A stretch of DNA of 64,000 bases from Apricaphanius iberus (GCA_028564705.1 JAPXFQ010000189.1:2445501-2509500), one strand, 5' to 3'; shown: positions 1-11,446, counted from the first letter of the stretch. The notes: generated from the sequence alone by a model not told the origin. Made by a program: numbers and translations.

Positions 1-1700
1 CTCCTACGACCTCAGATGAAAAGATGTGGGGATGTTCAGGAACAACTCAAGACCATCCCAGGCCTAGCATAAATTGGAAGCCCCCCCGCTTTAAGAACAC
101 ATTTAAACTTAGCTGAGATTAGCTGGTGTCCATATGTACGAGCCCAATGGCAACCTGGGAAAAATTCCACAGTTAGACAACAAAAAGCTTGCGTTGTCTG
201 CCCATAATGACAAGAAGAAGGTTTGGAGGACTCCACGAGAGCGCTCAAACCAAAGAACAACACACTAACTCCAAAGTTATGTGGTTAAACCATGCTCAGT
301 TTTGCTGTGTTGCACATATTTGGTAATGTGATGAAGAACGATGTCCAAGTTATTCAAATTCATCTAAATTAAATGAAGACAGTTCAACCTGATTAAATAT
401 CCTGGACTATGTAAACAATCCAATTCTATACCTTCAACTAACCTTTTTAAAAAAGTAGGCTACTCCCTTTTCTGGAAGAAAGCGTGGGTAAATGGTCTGC
501 AAGAAATATACCAGAAGCTAAAAAGTGAAGCTAAAAGGGTGATAACTTTGCAACTTGTTTAAAGATCAGATATTAGGTTGGCTATTTGTCTTTAAATCAT
601 CTGCCAGAGTCCAAAATCATTCCAATCTTGTGCATATGATTATTGTTATTAAAACTCATTGCAGTTGCATCATCTTCGACCCAGAAAAAGAAAAATCCAA
701 ACGCACCACTTACAGCTCCAAATCGTTATAATTCGTGACTGAAACTCTGAACAGTATCAGGGAGCAAAGGAAAAATTAGACAGCAAAATTGAATGGATTT
801 AATGGAAGAACATGACTTTTAGGCATGATATGAAACAAAAACGTCACATCTACGAAAATGATATCACAAGAAGATGTTAGCACTTAAATTGCTAAAAGTG
901 CTGCTAATAATCAAATAGTTTGAGACAAAGTTATCCCTTGTTGTTCTTTAATCTTTTTAAAAACTGCAGCACTTCTTCCTGCGGATATCAGACTAAGCTA
1001 ACAAGCTAGCAGTCACACTCACATTTTCTTCGCCACATCTGTCTCTCTGAACTGTTCCTTCACCATTTTGGCAGCTTTTACTACACAAACGTCCGCACAA
1101 TGACTTAAACTGTTATTCTAACTTAATTTCCACATGCTGCGAACAAACTAGCAACCAGCCGAGCAATGTGTTGATAGCATGTGGGCCACATTGGTGCTGC
1201 GTTCAATAACCACACGTAATCCTGACACGTAATCGACATTTTTTTTTATTTTTTGTGACAGCCTCACGAGACATTAATCGGCTGCGGTCAAAGATATATT
1301 TCCTTACCTAAATAGCTTGTTTAAAGTATAAAGTGTGTCTAATATATATGTGCTATCATGCCAAACAAAATAATTAATGTGGATTTACAAGTGAACACAT
1401 TGAGTATTTGTTTCTATTTTTTTTTTAAGTTTGTGTAAAAAAATGTAATTCAGAAACTAATATTTTGTTTTTGAATGTTGCTGAATTTCATTTCGTTTTG
1501 GGGTTTATCCGATTTAAAAAGTCTAATTTACAAGGAGCACCTAAAAGCAACGCGCATCAACAGAAAACTAAAGAGAGCTCACACTGTGGCATGAGTTCAG
1601 TGAATATAGAGATTGCACTGCCCCCTAACGGGTAAGAAATTAATTGCCGTTTTTCACCCCTGATTTTTTTATTTTATTTTATTATATTTTGCCTGAAGGT
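1..1700. other. AT-rich non-coding stretch
   Basis: No coding region, RNA gene or mobile element could be recognised. The stretch is AT-rich with short poly-T and poly-A runs near 1238-1255 and 1415-1445. The short open frames here are of chance length and have no recognisable motif. Confidence 0.5.
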
Positions 1701-1709
1701 CTAAAATAG

Positions 1710-2015
1710 CTTTATCCAGCCCTTTCTATACCTGCTTAATCCACACAGTGCTGTGGAGAACCTGTATGTTTCTCCAACGATCATCCTGGGTGACGTGAGT
1801 ACATCCTGGATAGATCACCAGTCTAGCAGGGCAACACGCCAGAGACAACCATACATCCCTTCACTAAGACCTAAGGGCAGTTTAGATTAACAAAATTACC
1901 AAACATTCAGGATTTTGGATTGTGTAAACAAGTCATAGCACCGCAAAGAACCCACACATATACGGGTAAAGATAGAAACTCTATGCAAAAGTACCTTGGT
2001 CAGGATGTGAACATG
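1710..2015 (+). repeat. Dispersed teleost repeat, unclassified
   Basis: The text runs through landmarks of a very common fish repeat: a 'ctttctatacctgctta' start, a 'catcctggatagatcaccag' block, 'cagggcaacac', a 'gggcagtttagatta' block and 'agaacccacacatatacggg'. I recognise it as a dispersed repeat often seen in teleost intergenic DNA but cannot name its class. It has no coding capacity. A worn piece in the other orientation lies near 6740-6850. Confidence 0.5.
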
Positions 2016-2220
2016 CTGCAAGGCAACATTCCAAGGCAGCTCTTGACAGAAAATCTCTTGACAGACAAATTAAAACAGCAAACTGCCCATGATCTAATCA
2101 TGCTGGGAATATGGGTCTTCTCTGTTAGATTCACAAAGTTTAAAGTATTGCACTGGGATTTTGTATGTTAGGTCAACAGAAAAAAAAGTGAAACAGGTAA
2201 CAGTTTATAACAAGAGTCTA

Positions 2221-2562
2221 AAAAGTTTGGTGTGCATTTTTATCTCTCCTGATGGAAGGTAAACCTCCCCCTCAGACTTTTGCAACAGGTTTTGTTCCAG
2301 GGTTGCATTGTATTAAGCGCCATAAGATTCACATGAACTCTGACCTGCTTCCCTGTCCTAGATGAAGGAAAATCTCCCCACCTTATGATGCTGCCACCCC
2401 AATGTTTCACAGGGGTTGCTCTCCGTGATAAACATCGCTTTGTTCAATGTAGGCCAAACAAATAGATTTTAGGACTACTCAGGCTTGATTCAAGTGCCCC
2501 CTTTCCATTTATTTGCCGTGATTCCTTCATGGCTTTGTTTCACCAACTGCTTGCTCTTGTTA
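2221..2562 (-). pseudogene. Tc1-like transposase remnant, segment 1 of a split copy
   Basis: On the minus strand this decodes in pieces to Tc1 transposase: a block equivalent to 'VKHGGGSIMVWG' reads 'HWGGSIIRWGDF', and a piece equivalent to the QQDNDPKH region follows near 2240-2270. Stops and frameshifts are frequent, so it is dead. The matching continuation of the same copy resumes at 3543, after a 1-kb interruption by a SINE carrying an LTR-like insert. Tc1 transposases cut and paste the element at TA sites. Assignment is by motif memory; the outer ends are not resolved. Confidence 0.65.
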
Positions 2563-2785
2563 TACTTTGGGGGCGACATAAGTCAGGAGTTAGGAGTTTG
2601 TCGTTTGTCTTGCAATTAAAAGGTTGCCGGTTTGAATAGGTTGTTGTGTCCTTGGGCAAGACACTTCACCCGCTGTCTGCTGGTGGTGTTCAGAGGGTCT
2701 TGTGGCGCTAGTGTCCGGCACCCTCACCTCTGTCAGTGTCAGTAGCTTGCCATCACCATTGTGTGAATGCGTGCGTGAATGTGTG
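2563..2785 (+). repeat. tRNA-derived SINE, 5' part
   Basis: A tRNA-like head with degenerate A box ('agtcaggagttaggag') and B box ('ggttgccggtttgaat') is followed by 'ttgtgtccttgggcaagaca' and 'cttcaccc', landmarks of a widespread fish tRNA-SINE. RNA polymerase III would have driven the ancestral copy. The SINE sits inside a Tc1-like remnant, and its own tail is displaced to 3458-3542 by an LTR-like insertion. Confidence 0.7.
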
Positions 2786-3457
2786 TGTGGTGGATGGACC
2801 AGCACCCACCACATAGGTGTTAGTATTTCTTTTGTTTTTCTTTAAATTAAAACATTTCATTTGTTTACTTGATATAGGTTAAATGTCGTGCACACATTTG
2901 ATTTGTCTTAGGTGTAAAACATTTTATTTACTTTGTTTGTCTTTGAGTTTCAGCCCAGGTGCCCTCAATCACACAATCACTGAAGGTCGGCCTGCTCCAC
3001 TGGAGGGGAAAACTGCAGGAGGAGCAGCCAAACCTTTACATGGGCTTTAGTTTTGTTTCCTTAAAGATTATGATTTAATTTATTTATTGATAAGATTATT
3101 TATTTTGTTTAACAATTTGTTAGTTTAATGGTTTTCTTTGTTTTAACTTAGATTAGTGAATTGTAATTTTAGTTTATTTCTTCTCCCCCATGTGTCTAGT
3201 TTAGTCTTGTCCTTCTGCTTAAAACCTCCCGAGTGTGTTATTTGGGAAGAAGAATCCTTGTCAGGCCTGTCAGTTCTTATGGTCTGTGGTTTATTTAGTT
3301 AACTTTAAGTTGGGCCCAAACTATTTTTGTCCCTCAACCCCTTTTTCAATGTTTGTTGGAATTGTTATCCCTTTTTTTCTCAAAAGAAAAGAAAATATTA
3401 AAAAACAACTTGCAAGTTTAACCACCTTCGTCCTCTGACTAATTGTGAACCTTCACA
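2786..3457 (+). mobile_element. Probable solo LTR inserted in the SINE
   Basis: The 672-bp insert begins TGTGGTGG and ends TTCACA, giving short TGTG/CACA termini. It is flanked by a 5-bp GTGTG on each side (2781-2785 and 3458-3462), matching the 4-6 bp duplication made by LTR-retrotransposon integrases. The strand is T-rich, with an A-rich stretch near 3380-3415 that could hold a polyadenylation signal. There is no coding region, as expected of a solo LTR. The flank is GT-rich, so the duplication could be chance. The superfamily is not determined. Confidence 0.5.
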
Positions 3458-3542
3458 GTGTGAATGACTGAATGCTGTGTGAAGCGCTTTGGGGTCCGTA
3501 GGGACCAAATAAAAGTGGTGTACAGGCAATTCACCATTCTAT
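3458..3542 (+). repeat. tRNA-derived SINE, 3' part
   Basis: This holds the tail landmarks of the SINE begun at 2563: 'gtgtgaatgactgaatg', then 'agcgctttggggtcc', then 'tagggaccaaataaaag', ending in a 'caattcaccatt' tail. It is separated from its head by about 670 bp of LTR-like sequence, which makes the split direct evidence of a secondary insertion. Confidence 0.7.
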
Positions 3543-3990
3543 AAATTACTGATTTGTGGTGTGCACAACTCATAGCTGTCCTGTTAGAATATCTTCCCAT
3601 CTGAACTGTGTATCTCTGCACCTCCTCTAATTTAGGTGGACATCCATGTGTTGATTGGTGCTCCGTTGTGCCATACTCAGTGATCGAACAATAATTCAAC
3701 AGTGATTTAAGATATTTTTAAATCTATGGACATTGTTTTATAACTTAACCCTGCTTTAAAGTCCTCTCCAACTTCATTCCTGAGCTGATTTTTTCGCTGT
3801 TCTTCATAAAGTTCAATAACCTCTATGAAAGTCTTGACTCAGTCACAGAAAGGATGCATTTATATTGAATTTAAATTACACACAAACAAACTTCACTGGT
3901 TTTATAGTATAAAAGTAAAGAATCAGCGTAAGGAGAGCGTAATATAAATGCATGCAAAACTTTTTAACATTAACTTTATATTTTACTTTC
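3543..3990 (-). pseudogene. Tc1-like transposase remnant, segment 2 of a split copy
   Basis: This is the continuation of the Tc1 copy at 2221-2562. Read on the minus strand it corresponds to the amino-terminal half of the transposase. Landmarks on the plus strand are 'gatttgtggtgtgcacaact', 'tctctgcacctcctc', 'ggtggacatccatgtgttg' and 'taacttaaccctgctttaaa', the antisense of the helix-turn-helix region in this Tc1 family. The right end, near 3900-3990, is AT-rich and not delimited. No open frame of useful length survives. Confidence 0.6.
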
Positions 3991-5125
3991 ACTTCTACGT
4001 TTCTTGCTCTTCACTGTGCAAAAAATTTGGAAAAGTTCAAGCGTGTAGGAAACAGAAACTTTGTTATTTAACATGTTTACAATGAATATCATTTTCCAGT
4101 GAGTGTCCATAAATTTAATTAGGTTCATTTTTCAGCATGAATATAAATAATATTAGGAGTCCTATAAAAGCATGCATTTTTTTAAGAGTCAGAGAAAAAC
4201 AGTTACATTGTAAAACGCAGCTTCATTACAGTTTTCTGCAATATGTTTAGTTGGCCTCCAGAGGGAGACAAATGTATAGTATTTCCAAAGAAAATACTGG
4301 AACCAAACAGAGAGCAGGCTGCATAAATATACTTGCTGTTTGGTGCTACCTGTGATGCCTAACACGGTGGCATGGAAGTGCTGATGACAACTGATGGCTT
4401 CCTGATGAGACTACTTCCACTGCATGCTTGTGTTGATTAATTGTTCAGCTTATAACCACTGACAGTGAAAATTACCTGACTGAATCAGATTTTCCATTTT
4501 CCAACTCTGCTGCCACTTAACTACTACGAAGGCTTCTAATTGAACCACTAATATAATGCTCTACATGATCTGTTCCTGAAAGAAAATATCTCTCTTTGAA
4601 GACAATTCCCCAAAGGCCTCTATCTCTGTAGGGAAACCAGCTGACTTAATCATACACAGATGTATCTGCCTGTATAACGATATCTAAAGAGTGTATAAAG
4701 AGGTCCTTTAAACCACTCAAGAGACCACTAAAAATAATGCTTCTAACCATGAGGAGTTGCACAGTTGGCTCCCTTTAAAGTGCCTCTTGAGCATCGCTGA
4801 GTACAAAACTGTACATCAACTATACTACAGAAGGCTAATCGACCAATCATGAGCTTAAACACACATGTATAAACACAGTATTCCCATTGGACGGATTCCG
4901 TATCTGAGACGCTGGAGATCTGCCGAAGAAAGCTGTCCCACGCAGGACAGAGGATCCACTGGATTTATCTACACTTCTCCACAAATTAACTCTATTCAGC
5001 TTTCATTCATTTATTCATTCATTCATTCCCATTAAACTTATGTTTCTAGCAAGTGCCTTGCTAAATGTTAATGCTTAGTTACGTTGTTCATATTTTGGGC
5101 CATTAGCCTATAGCAACCAAAAGTC
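3991..5125. other. Non-coding stretch with short (CATT)n
   Basis: No gene or recognisable mobile element. A short (ATTC)n run lies at about 5006-5028. A small piece resembling a Tc1 end ('gaccaacacaaagtaaagta') follows at about 5155-5175. Confidence 0.4.
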
Positions 5126-5280
5126 TATTTTTTCTGTTGTGATTTAAGCTGATTGACCAACACAAAGTAAAGTATAAATTGATTATTTCCTGTTCATTTG
5201 AGTTTATTTGAATGAGGTCAGTTTTCTACAAATAGCATCATTAACTGTGATTAATTTTCACAAATAAAAAAAATAATTCA

Positions 5281-5510
5281 GTTCAATTCATAAATACTTT
5301 ATTGATCATGGGGCTTAATAACAAGTTGTAACACATATTATTTAATTTTCTTCAAGAAGTTGTTGTAAACGCTGATGGCCTTGGTTAGGAAGGATCTTCT
5401 GGAGCAGTCTTTGTTACAATGAGGCTGATGAAGCCTCCAACCAAAGACTCTCTGTTTTTGTACTATATTCTCATGAAGATGGTTCTCATGGTTGTCCATA
5501 ATGAGGGCAC
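5281..5510 (-). repeat. Rex1/Babar-like LINE 3' remnant
   Basis: The plus strand reads 'aaatactttattgatcatgg' and then 'ctgatggccttggttaggaa' and 'ggatcttctggagca', ending near 'tggttgtccataatgag'. These are the antisense of the 3' coding end and tail of fish Rex1-like non-LTR retrotransposons: the 'gctgatggc..aggaaggatct' block encodes the conserved carboxy-terminal segment. The copy is truncated and shifted out of frame. Confidence 0.55.
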
Positions 5511-5589
5511 TATCCTGTTGGAATGTTTTTCTTCAGCAATGACAGGAGAGGAGCTATATTCAGCCAAATCCTTGTTGAAATTCTGTAAG

Positions 5590-5775
5590 AGGCTGCTTTT
5601 CTGCATCTTGCCACAGGTTCTGTCATTGGAATTACTTCTAGACTTTGATTGAGATATTTTAATACACACACTTTAAATGAGGGCCATCTAATCATTTCTG
5701 CTGTAGCTCAGCTGTACATTTTGAGTATTATCCTGCTGGAAAATGAACTTATGAACGGGTATCAGATCTTTCCAA
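5590..5775 (-). pseudogene. Tc1-like transposase fragment
   Basis: The antisense text 'ttctagactttgattgagat' and 'gtattatcctgctggaaaat' corresponds to the central part of a Tc1 transposase of the same family as the copies at 2221 and 34925. Only about 190 bp is recognisable, with no open frame and no TIR. It abuts a Rex1-like remnant on the left. Confidence 0.5.
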
Positions 5776-6213
5776 TTAATAATTCCAATAAGAGAATGGG
5801 TGGCAGGATTTAGAAAAAACACTGTTCAGCTTTTTCTTCCAGTACATAATAAAGAAACATAATGATTCCTCTGAGTAAAATACCTTGTTTCTGGTTATGC
5901 TTCACACTCACACTTCACACTTGTAAATGTTATCTATTTTATCAGATGGCCTTAACCTTTTCTACTCTGCACTTTCTTGTTTGATTTAAATAAATGAAGA
6001 TGCAGATTAAAATTTACTTAAGGAATTAAATAAATAAAATATGTAATCATTTGAAATTATTTGTAATTATTACATCCAGAACAGGGTGCAAAGTCCAGCC
6101 CTGGGTTTTGTTTTATTTTATTTTTACATGGAGATGGCATGTTCTCCCTTTTTGCTTCTGGTTCTCCCTAGTTACTCATGCTCCTTCTTACAGTACCAAA
6201 ACATGCTTTACAA

Positions 6214-6426
6214 CACAGGTGTGAAAGTCAAGGCCTGGTGGCCGAATCCAGCTCACCCTGGCCATTGATATGGCCCTCTAAACTGCAGAGGTGCATTTAC
6301 ATAGAACTTTTAAGTTGTATTTGTTTGTTTAATATAGTTTTATCAATACTGTCTGCCACAACCGGCCCTTTAAGGACTTTCCTTATCTTTATGTGGCCCA
6401 AAATGTAAATGAGTTTGACATATCTG
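6214..6426. mobile_element. hAT-type MITE with perfect 8-bp target duplication
   Basis: A 213-bp element starts CACAGGTGTGAAAGTC and ends GAGTTTGACATATCTG, giving imperfect 16-bp terminal inverted repeats (11 of 16 match). It is flanked by the perfect 8-bp direct repeat CTTTACAA at 6206-6213 and 6427-6434. An 8-bp duplication with T at position 2 and A at position 7 is the hAT pattern. The interior ('aaggcctggtggccgaatcc', 'atgtggccca') is like fish hAT MITEs whose ends read GTGTCAAACTC. It has no coding capacity. Confidence 0.8.
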
Positions 6427-6739
6427 CTTTACAATATACATTCAATCGTTAAACCTTTCATACTCACATTTACACACAGAACGTGGTAAGCTATATTATA
6501 GTCACCACTGCTCCAGTGCAGACTGACAGAAACGGGATGGCCACCATTGACCACCACCGTGCAAGGCAAGTGGTACCTCTTGCCCGAGGACACAATGACA
6601 AAGTGACTAAGAATGACAGAGTGGGTGTTTTAACCGGTAACTCATCGGCTAAAGGACTGACCCCTACCTCCCAAGTCTCTATAAACTGATGTCAATGACT
6701 GTGCATTCATAGTTGTATGTGTTCTTTATTTCTGTGATG

Positions 6740-6850
6740 GACTGATGACCTGTCCAGAGTACCAGCTGTCACCCAATAACCATTGGAGATAGGTAGACAC
6801 TACTTTCCCAACCCTACAATGATAAGTGGGTAGAGAAGAAGGAACTCAGG
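6740..6850 (-). repeat. Worn dispersed teleost repeat
   Basis: The blocks 'gatgacctgtccagagtacc' and 'aatgataagtgggtagagaa' resemble the same common fish repeat as at 1710, in the other orientation. The copy is short and divergent, so the call is tentative. Confidence 0.35.
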
Positions 6851-7490
6851 ATGCAAAGTTTTTTAACACTTACTATATAAAAGGGAGGTCAGTGATACAT
6901 ATGGTGTCACATAAGCTTGACTAGAGATAGCCTCTTAAGTGAAATTCTGCCCAACCATTGCTTGATCAACATTAAGTAATCTTTAAAAGCTACACATAAG
7001 CAAAGCCACACGTCACTGGCATTAATTCAAACTCTTTCATGAACCATCATCCCATTTGCATTGGGTGGTTATTTACACGCAAGATGATGGTGTGTAAAAG
7101 GAAATTGAAGCAGGATGTGGTGTGCCACAAATAATGTTCCAGTTTCAAACTGGTACTGAGGTGAGAACATTTTGAGTTGCTATTAATAGTAATAAGGAAT
7201 TTTTATGTATAAAGTAATCAATATTATTGTTTTTCTCTCTGCTTTACTTTTTATGTCAAACAGGGATACTGATTGAAATTGCTTTAGATGTTCTGTCATT
7301 GGTATGTATTCCACAAAGGAAGATCATTGGTGTCATACCAGTACAGGAACAAACTGAAATTAATCATGAATTCAGTAGGATTACTAATCAAACAATAGGG
7401 CTAGTGAATCAATAGGACCAGATATTTCAAACTAAGGCAGAGGAAGAGTCTGGCTCTTTTTCAGTTTCACTGTTATCAGTTTCAGCAGTT
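6851..7490. other. Non-coding stretch
   Basis: No gene, RNA or mobile element recognised. Short open frames such as 7227-7415 show no domain or motif. Confidence 0.4.
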
Positions 7491-7497
7491 TCAAATT

Positions 7498-7852
7498 AGG
7501 CAAGGCAATTTTATTTGTATAGCACACTTTCAACACAAGGCATTTCAAGGTGCTTTACATGATTACAAAAATGTGAAAATTAAAAACAGAATCAGAAAGA
7601 GAAAGCATAAACGAACATTTATAAAACAAACAATAGCATTTGATTAAAATCATAAATTTAGGATAAAAAAAATTGTCTGCTGGTTTTTAAAATTACAATT
7701 ACAAGTTATAAATAGTGGAATGATTGGAGTCTGTAGGAGAATGCATGACTGTATCATCAGTATAAAGAAGACATATGTGTGCAATATCATTGACATGGAA
7801 GGTGAACACACTTGGTCCGAGAACAGTCCCCTGTGGAACACACTTTGAAGTG
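7498..7852 (-). pseudogene. L2-like LINE fragment: RT motifs plus 3' tail
   Basis: Reading the minus strand from 7852, an open stretch decodes to 'CVPQGTVLGPSVFTFHVNDI' and then 'LLYTDDTV'. These are reverse-transcriptase motif B (PQG..LGP) and the motif C box, with the usual YADD changed to YTDD. The plus-strand start at 7498 ('aggcaaggcaattttatttg') is the reverse complement of the L2-type tail AAATAAAATTGCCTTGCC. The reverse transcriptase would copy element RNA into a nicked target. Motif B-C joins the 3' tail after a large internal deletion. It is dead. Confidence 0.65.
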
Positions 7853-7904
7853 GGGAATAAAGAAAACTTTAACAATTATTATTTTCACACACTCTAATTT
7901 ATTG

Positions 7905-8000
7905 TTAACCTCACAAATCAAATAAAATTTTATTTGTGGAGCACTTTTAATGATAAAGTCAGGACAAAGTGCATTACATGATGCAAAACAGGTGCATTAA
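7905..8000 (-). repeat. L2-type LINE 3' tail remnant
   Basis: The plus strand reads 'aaataaaattttatttgtgg' and 'agcacttttaatgat', followed by 'caaagtgcattacatgat', the reverse complement of the 'agtgctttacaa..gagcac..aaataaaatt' tail shared by fish L2-type LINEs. It is a 5'-truncated, worn copy next to a longer L2 fragment. Confidence 0.5.
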
Positions 8001-8229
8001 GAGATAATCAATCACACACAACCAGTGTATGATTGCCAACACACATACACACCTCCATCCCATTCACTGCAAAATCACTGTTCAGTTCATTCCTATCTGT
8101 TTTGGTGAAAATAGAATAAAAAAAAAAAACATCTACTGTAAGGACCCAATATCTTGGGGATCCAATCACACTGGAAGCGACCCCACAGTCACAGAGGAGT
8201 CACCGCAGGGACCACCATGATCAAGGTAG

Positions 8230-10330
8230 ACAAGTATCCACACCACAGCCAGAAGGCTGCAGTGCTGAGCCCTTGACCACCACGGCAAAAGTGATCCCAA
8301 CGGCAGTGACCCCAATGGCTAAAATTTGATTAGGTGTCCATAGATTTCCGTGAATTTATTTTTCATCTCATGATCCCAATTTTTACATAAATCAGTGGTT
8401 AAATACAAAGCATAATAAATAATAATAAAAAAAACTCTCCTGAACACTCTTAGCATAATCATTATTCTTCTCTGTTCCTTCCATCTGACCAGTGCAACAG
8501 CTGTTCTATATTCTCATGTGCAAACCTATATTTGCACATCATAGTATCTGCATTGTGCAAAACCTATTTGTGGATCAATGTGCCCACATTTTTTTTGCAC
8601 AATTACCATGAGTAATTACTCTTCTTAATTTACAAAGCCACCCAAGGTCCATAATAGTGGTTGCAAAACATTGACCCATGACAATTGATTGATCTCTTCT
8701 GTCTTTATAACCCATCCCCCTGCTAATGACTAAGTAATGAGTAGATAGTGTGTGGCTAAGGTGGCTAATACAGCTTTCGTGTTCTTTATCCAGACTGGAC
8801 ATCCCCCACCCAATTTTCCTTTGTAGTATATATTTTTTGTAACAATGTAGCTCTGCATTTAGAGAACCCTCCCTCCATCTAGTTCCTGAGTGTGTCAGCA
8901 TGTGTGTTGTGTGTGCTGTTCAGTAATAAGCCACACAGACTCGCCTTTGGTGGCTGAAGACTGATTCAATATTCCACTGGGTAATTTATGCAGAACTAAT
9001 TCTCTACAGGAATGGAAGGGCTCGGAGGAAAGCAGACAGAGAAAGGGAGAGAGGGAGAGACATGCAATGCAGAGGAAGAAATCTGTGGTGAAATAATTAT
9101 CCCCGGTGTCACTGCAGCAACATTCTTTGAAGTTGATGTCAATAAAATATTGAGCTACACAATCCATTTCAATTTCACCTCAGAAAGGATGCTGCCAAAG
9201 GGTCGGGGTGGCTGTGTTAGAAAAATATATGTAAAAGGAAAAAAAAGGAGCAGGATGCTGGTGGGAAGAACACATCCGCACAGACACAAACGCATATCTG
9301 TTTAACTCACTGCAAGGCGGTGGCTGGCGACGTGTGCTGCTTACAGACTGGCTGAGACATACATTTTTGCCTGTAGTCATATAACTTGTCAAAACAGCAG
9401 GGCTCTGTGTCTCAGCATATTAGGGTTTAAGGGGTTTGAATTACTAAAACAAAAGAAAATAGGAGGGGGATAAAAAATTAAATGAGGGGAACTCCCCAAG
9501 GGAACCATTGGGATCACAGTATAGATTGTGCTCATTTATGACGGACGGGTTGATAATAAGAACGCTTTATTCTTGTGCATGAGTATAACTGCATGCACTG
9601 AGGACTAGAACAGAGATGAACTCTATTGTATTCTCTTTGCAAGTTTCATCGAGTCGAAGAATACACATACACATGCTGTTGGATTTACAAGATATGTTTG
9701 AACTACATGTCACATGGTGCCTTACTGTTAAATTGATACTTACTTAGTTGTGAATTAGAGGTAGTAAATGATATGATGTTAAGTTATAAAAACGTTGGGC
9801 ATTAATTTAAATAAGGAAGATAAGAGTCAGCTGATTCTTCTCTGAGGTTTAATCAAAAACAATACAGATTGATCAAAATTTGTCGCACAAGGGCTTAGTT
9901 CAGTAGAGAAAAGGTCCTCAGTTTACAGTCAGAAGTAGTTTTATACAATACAGTGACATCTCAAAAAAATCTCAGTGACCGACAGGATGACATAACTGGT
10001 TCCCTGTTCTAATTTGATAATGATTGATGTGATATATTTTTTCAATTAAGATTGATACTGGTCTAAACTTATGCTTCTCATACTCTTTGGTGTATGTGCC
10101 TTAAGTGTCAGAGTGTGTGTAGATAAGGTGGCCAAAATGGGTTATCACTTTGATGCCAGTTTTGACTCTGCTTGCTGCATTTATCGAAAATACTGGGTCA
10201 CATCTGATTGCTCACACACTTCTGTCTTCTTAAAACTGTCTCTCAAAAAAGTATTCATATCATTCACATCATTCACAGACGCCCTTGCTCCCCCTGCTCC
10301 CCCAACACACTTTTTCTACCTAGGCAGTCT
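8230..10330. other. Non-coding stretch
   Basis: No recognisable coding region or mobile element. The open frames 8575-8901, 8895-9167, 9012-9305 and 10071-10421 have no domain, no repeat partner in the window and unremarkable composition, so I treat them as chance. A purine-rich GA stretch lies at 9037-9060. Confidence 0.45.
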
Positions 10331-10332
10331 TC

Positions 10333-11127
10333 CTTTTCTCTTATTTTCAACTCTGTCCTCTCAATTCTGTCTATTTTTCCTTAAGATAGTTGTCGACTAT
10401 CGGTCTCGTGCCGGTATTTAGCCTTAGATGGAGTTTACCACCCACTTTGGGCTGCATTCTCAAACAACCCGACTCCGAGAAGACCCCGGCATGACGGGGG
10501 CCGTTACCGGCCCTACACCGTCCACGGGTCAGGAGGACTCAGACAGAGTGTTGGTAGCCAGGTCTCCTAGTAGCTAGGAGACAGGTTAATGTTAGTAGCT
10601 ATGCTGCTTTAGGCTAGGCTGTTGGAGGACATTATTAGGGTCTGTTCCTACTTTCTCTCCTACTTCTCCCCAACTGCATGATGTGCTGTCAATTCAAGCA
10701 CTAACCTGTTTTCTATTATAGTAGGTGCTCCGGATTAGCCCTGCTTGACGACCCTGACTAAGATGGCATTGCAGTGACGGAAAATTCTCCACGTCCTGCA
10801 ACAAACTTCTGCATCAGTTCTATTGCTCTTTCTGTGTCTCTGTTATGTATTCTCCAAGGCCAGACGGTCGCGGCAGATAACCGCTTGTGCTGAGCCTGGT
10901 TCTGCCGGAGGTTTCTTCCTGTTAAAAGGGAGTTTTTCCTTCCCACTGTCGCTGCATGCTTGCTCAGTATGAGGGATTGCTGAGAATTCCACGACGCAAT
11001 CTTCTGTGGTTCTGTAATTTCTACACTAAACATTGTATTGTAATAACTCTTTTTGTAAAGTTCCTTGAGATGACATCTGTTGTGAAATGGCGCTATATAA
11101 ATAAACTGAATTGAAACTGAATTGAAT
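10333..11127 (+). mobile_element. 5'-truncated copy of the 28S-bearing L2-clade LINE
   Basis: From about 10346 to 11127 this is nearly identical to 22680-23470, the 3' end of the large LINE. Only scattered substitutions and small indels were seen, including loss of 12 nt (ctgagcctcgat) after 10528 and one base near 10394. It starts inside the antisense 28S-derived block, as expected of target-primed reverse transcription that stopped early. It ends with the 'gcgctatataaataaactga' tail and irregular (TTGAA) repeats. No clear target-site duplication was seen. It has no coding capacity. Confidence 0.88.
10346..10540 (-). other. Antisense 28S rRNA-derived segment in the truncated LINE copy
   Basis: The plus strand contains 'gactatcggtctcgtgccgg', 'tatttagccttagatggagt', 'gggctgcattctcaaacaac' and 'ctacaccgtccacggg', the reverse complement of the highly conserved vertebrate 28S rRNA region before and around D2. 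The rRNA sense strand is minus. The segment is shorter than at 22496-22887 because the copy is 5'-truncated. It joins the LINE sequence ('gactcagacagagtg') at the same point as the long copy, so it was inherited from a shared source element. Confidence 0.88.
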
Positions 11128-11446
11128 AATGAGCTATTCTAAATCTGACACACTTAGTACACCACTTTTTTATAATCTAGAGCTTTGAATATTTTTTATT
11201 TTAACACACTTTTCACCGGTTCTTTTGTTTTTTAAGTTCTTTTTGACACAAATTTGCCTTCTTATGCCAATAATTATTTTCATACTAAGGCTAAGATTCA
11301 CAGCTACTCTTCTAGAAAAGCTTCAAATTTGCATCTTCCGCTATACAAAACATAATGTGAACAATTCTCAGTCAGATTCATTCTACAAAGCTTTGGAGCG
11401 TGATTTTCCTGACTACGCTGCTCCCGCGGCTGGTGTGAACCAGACG

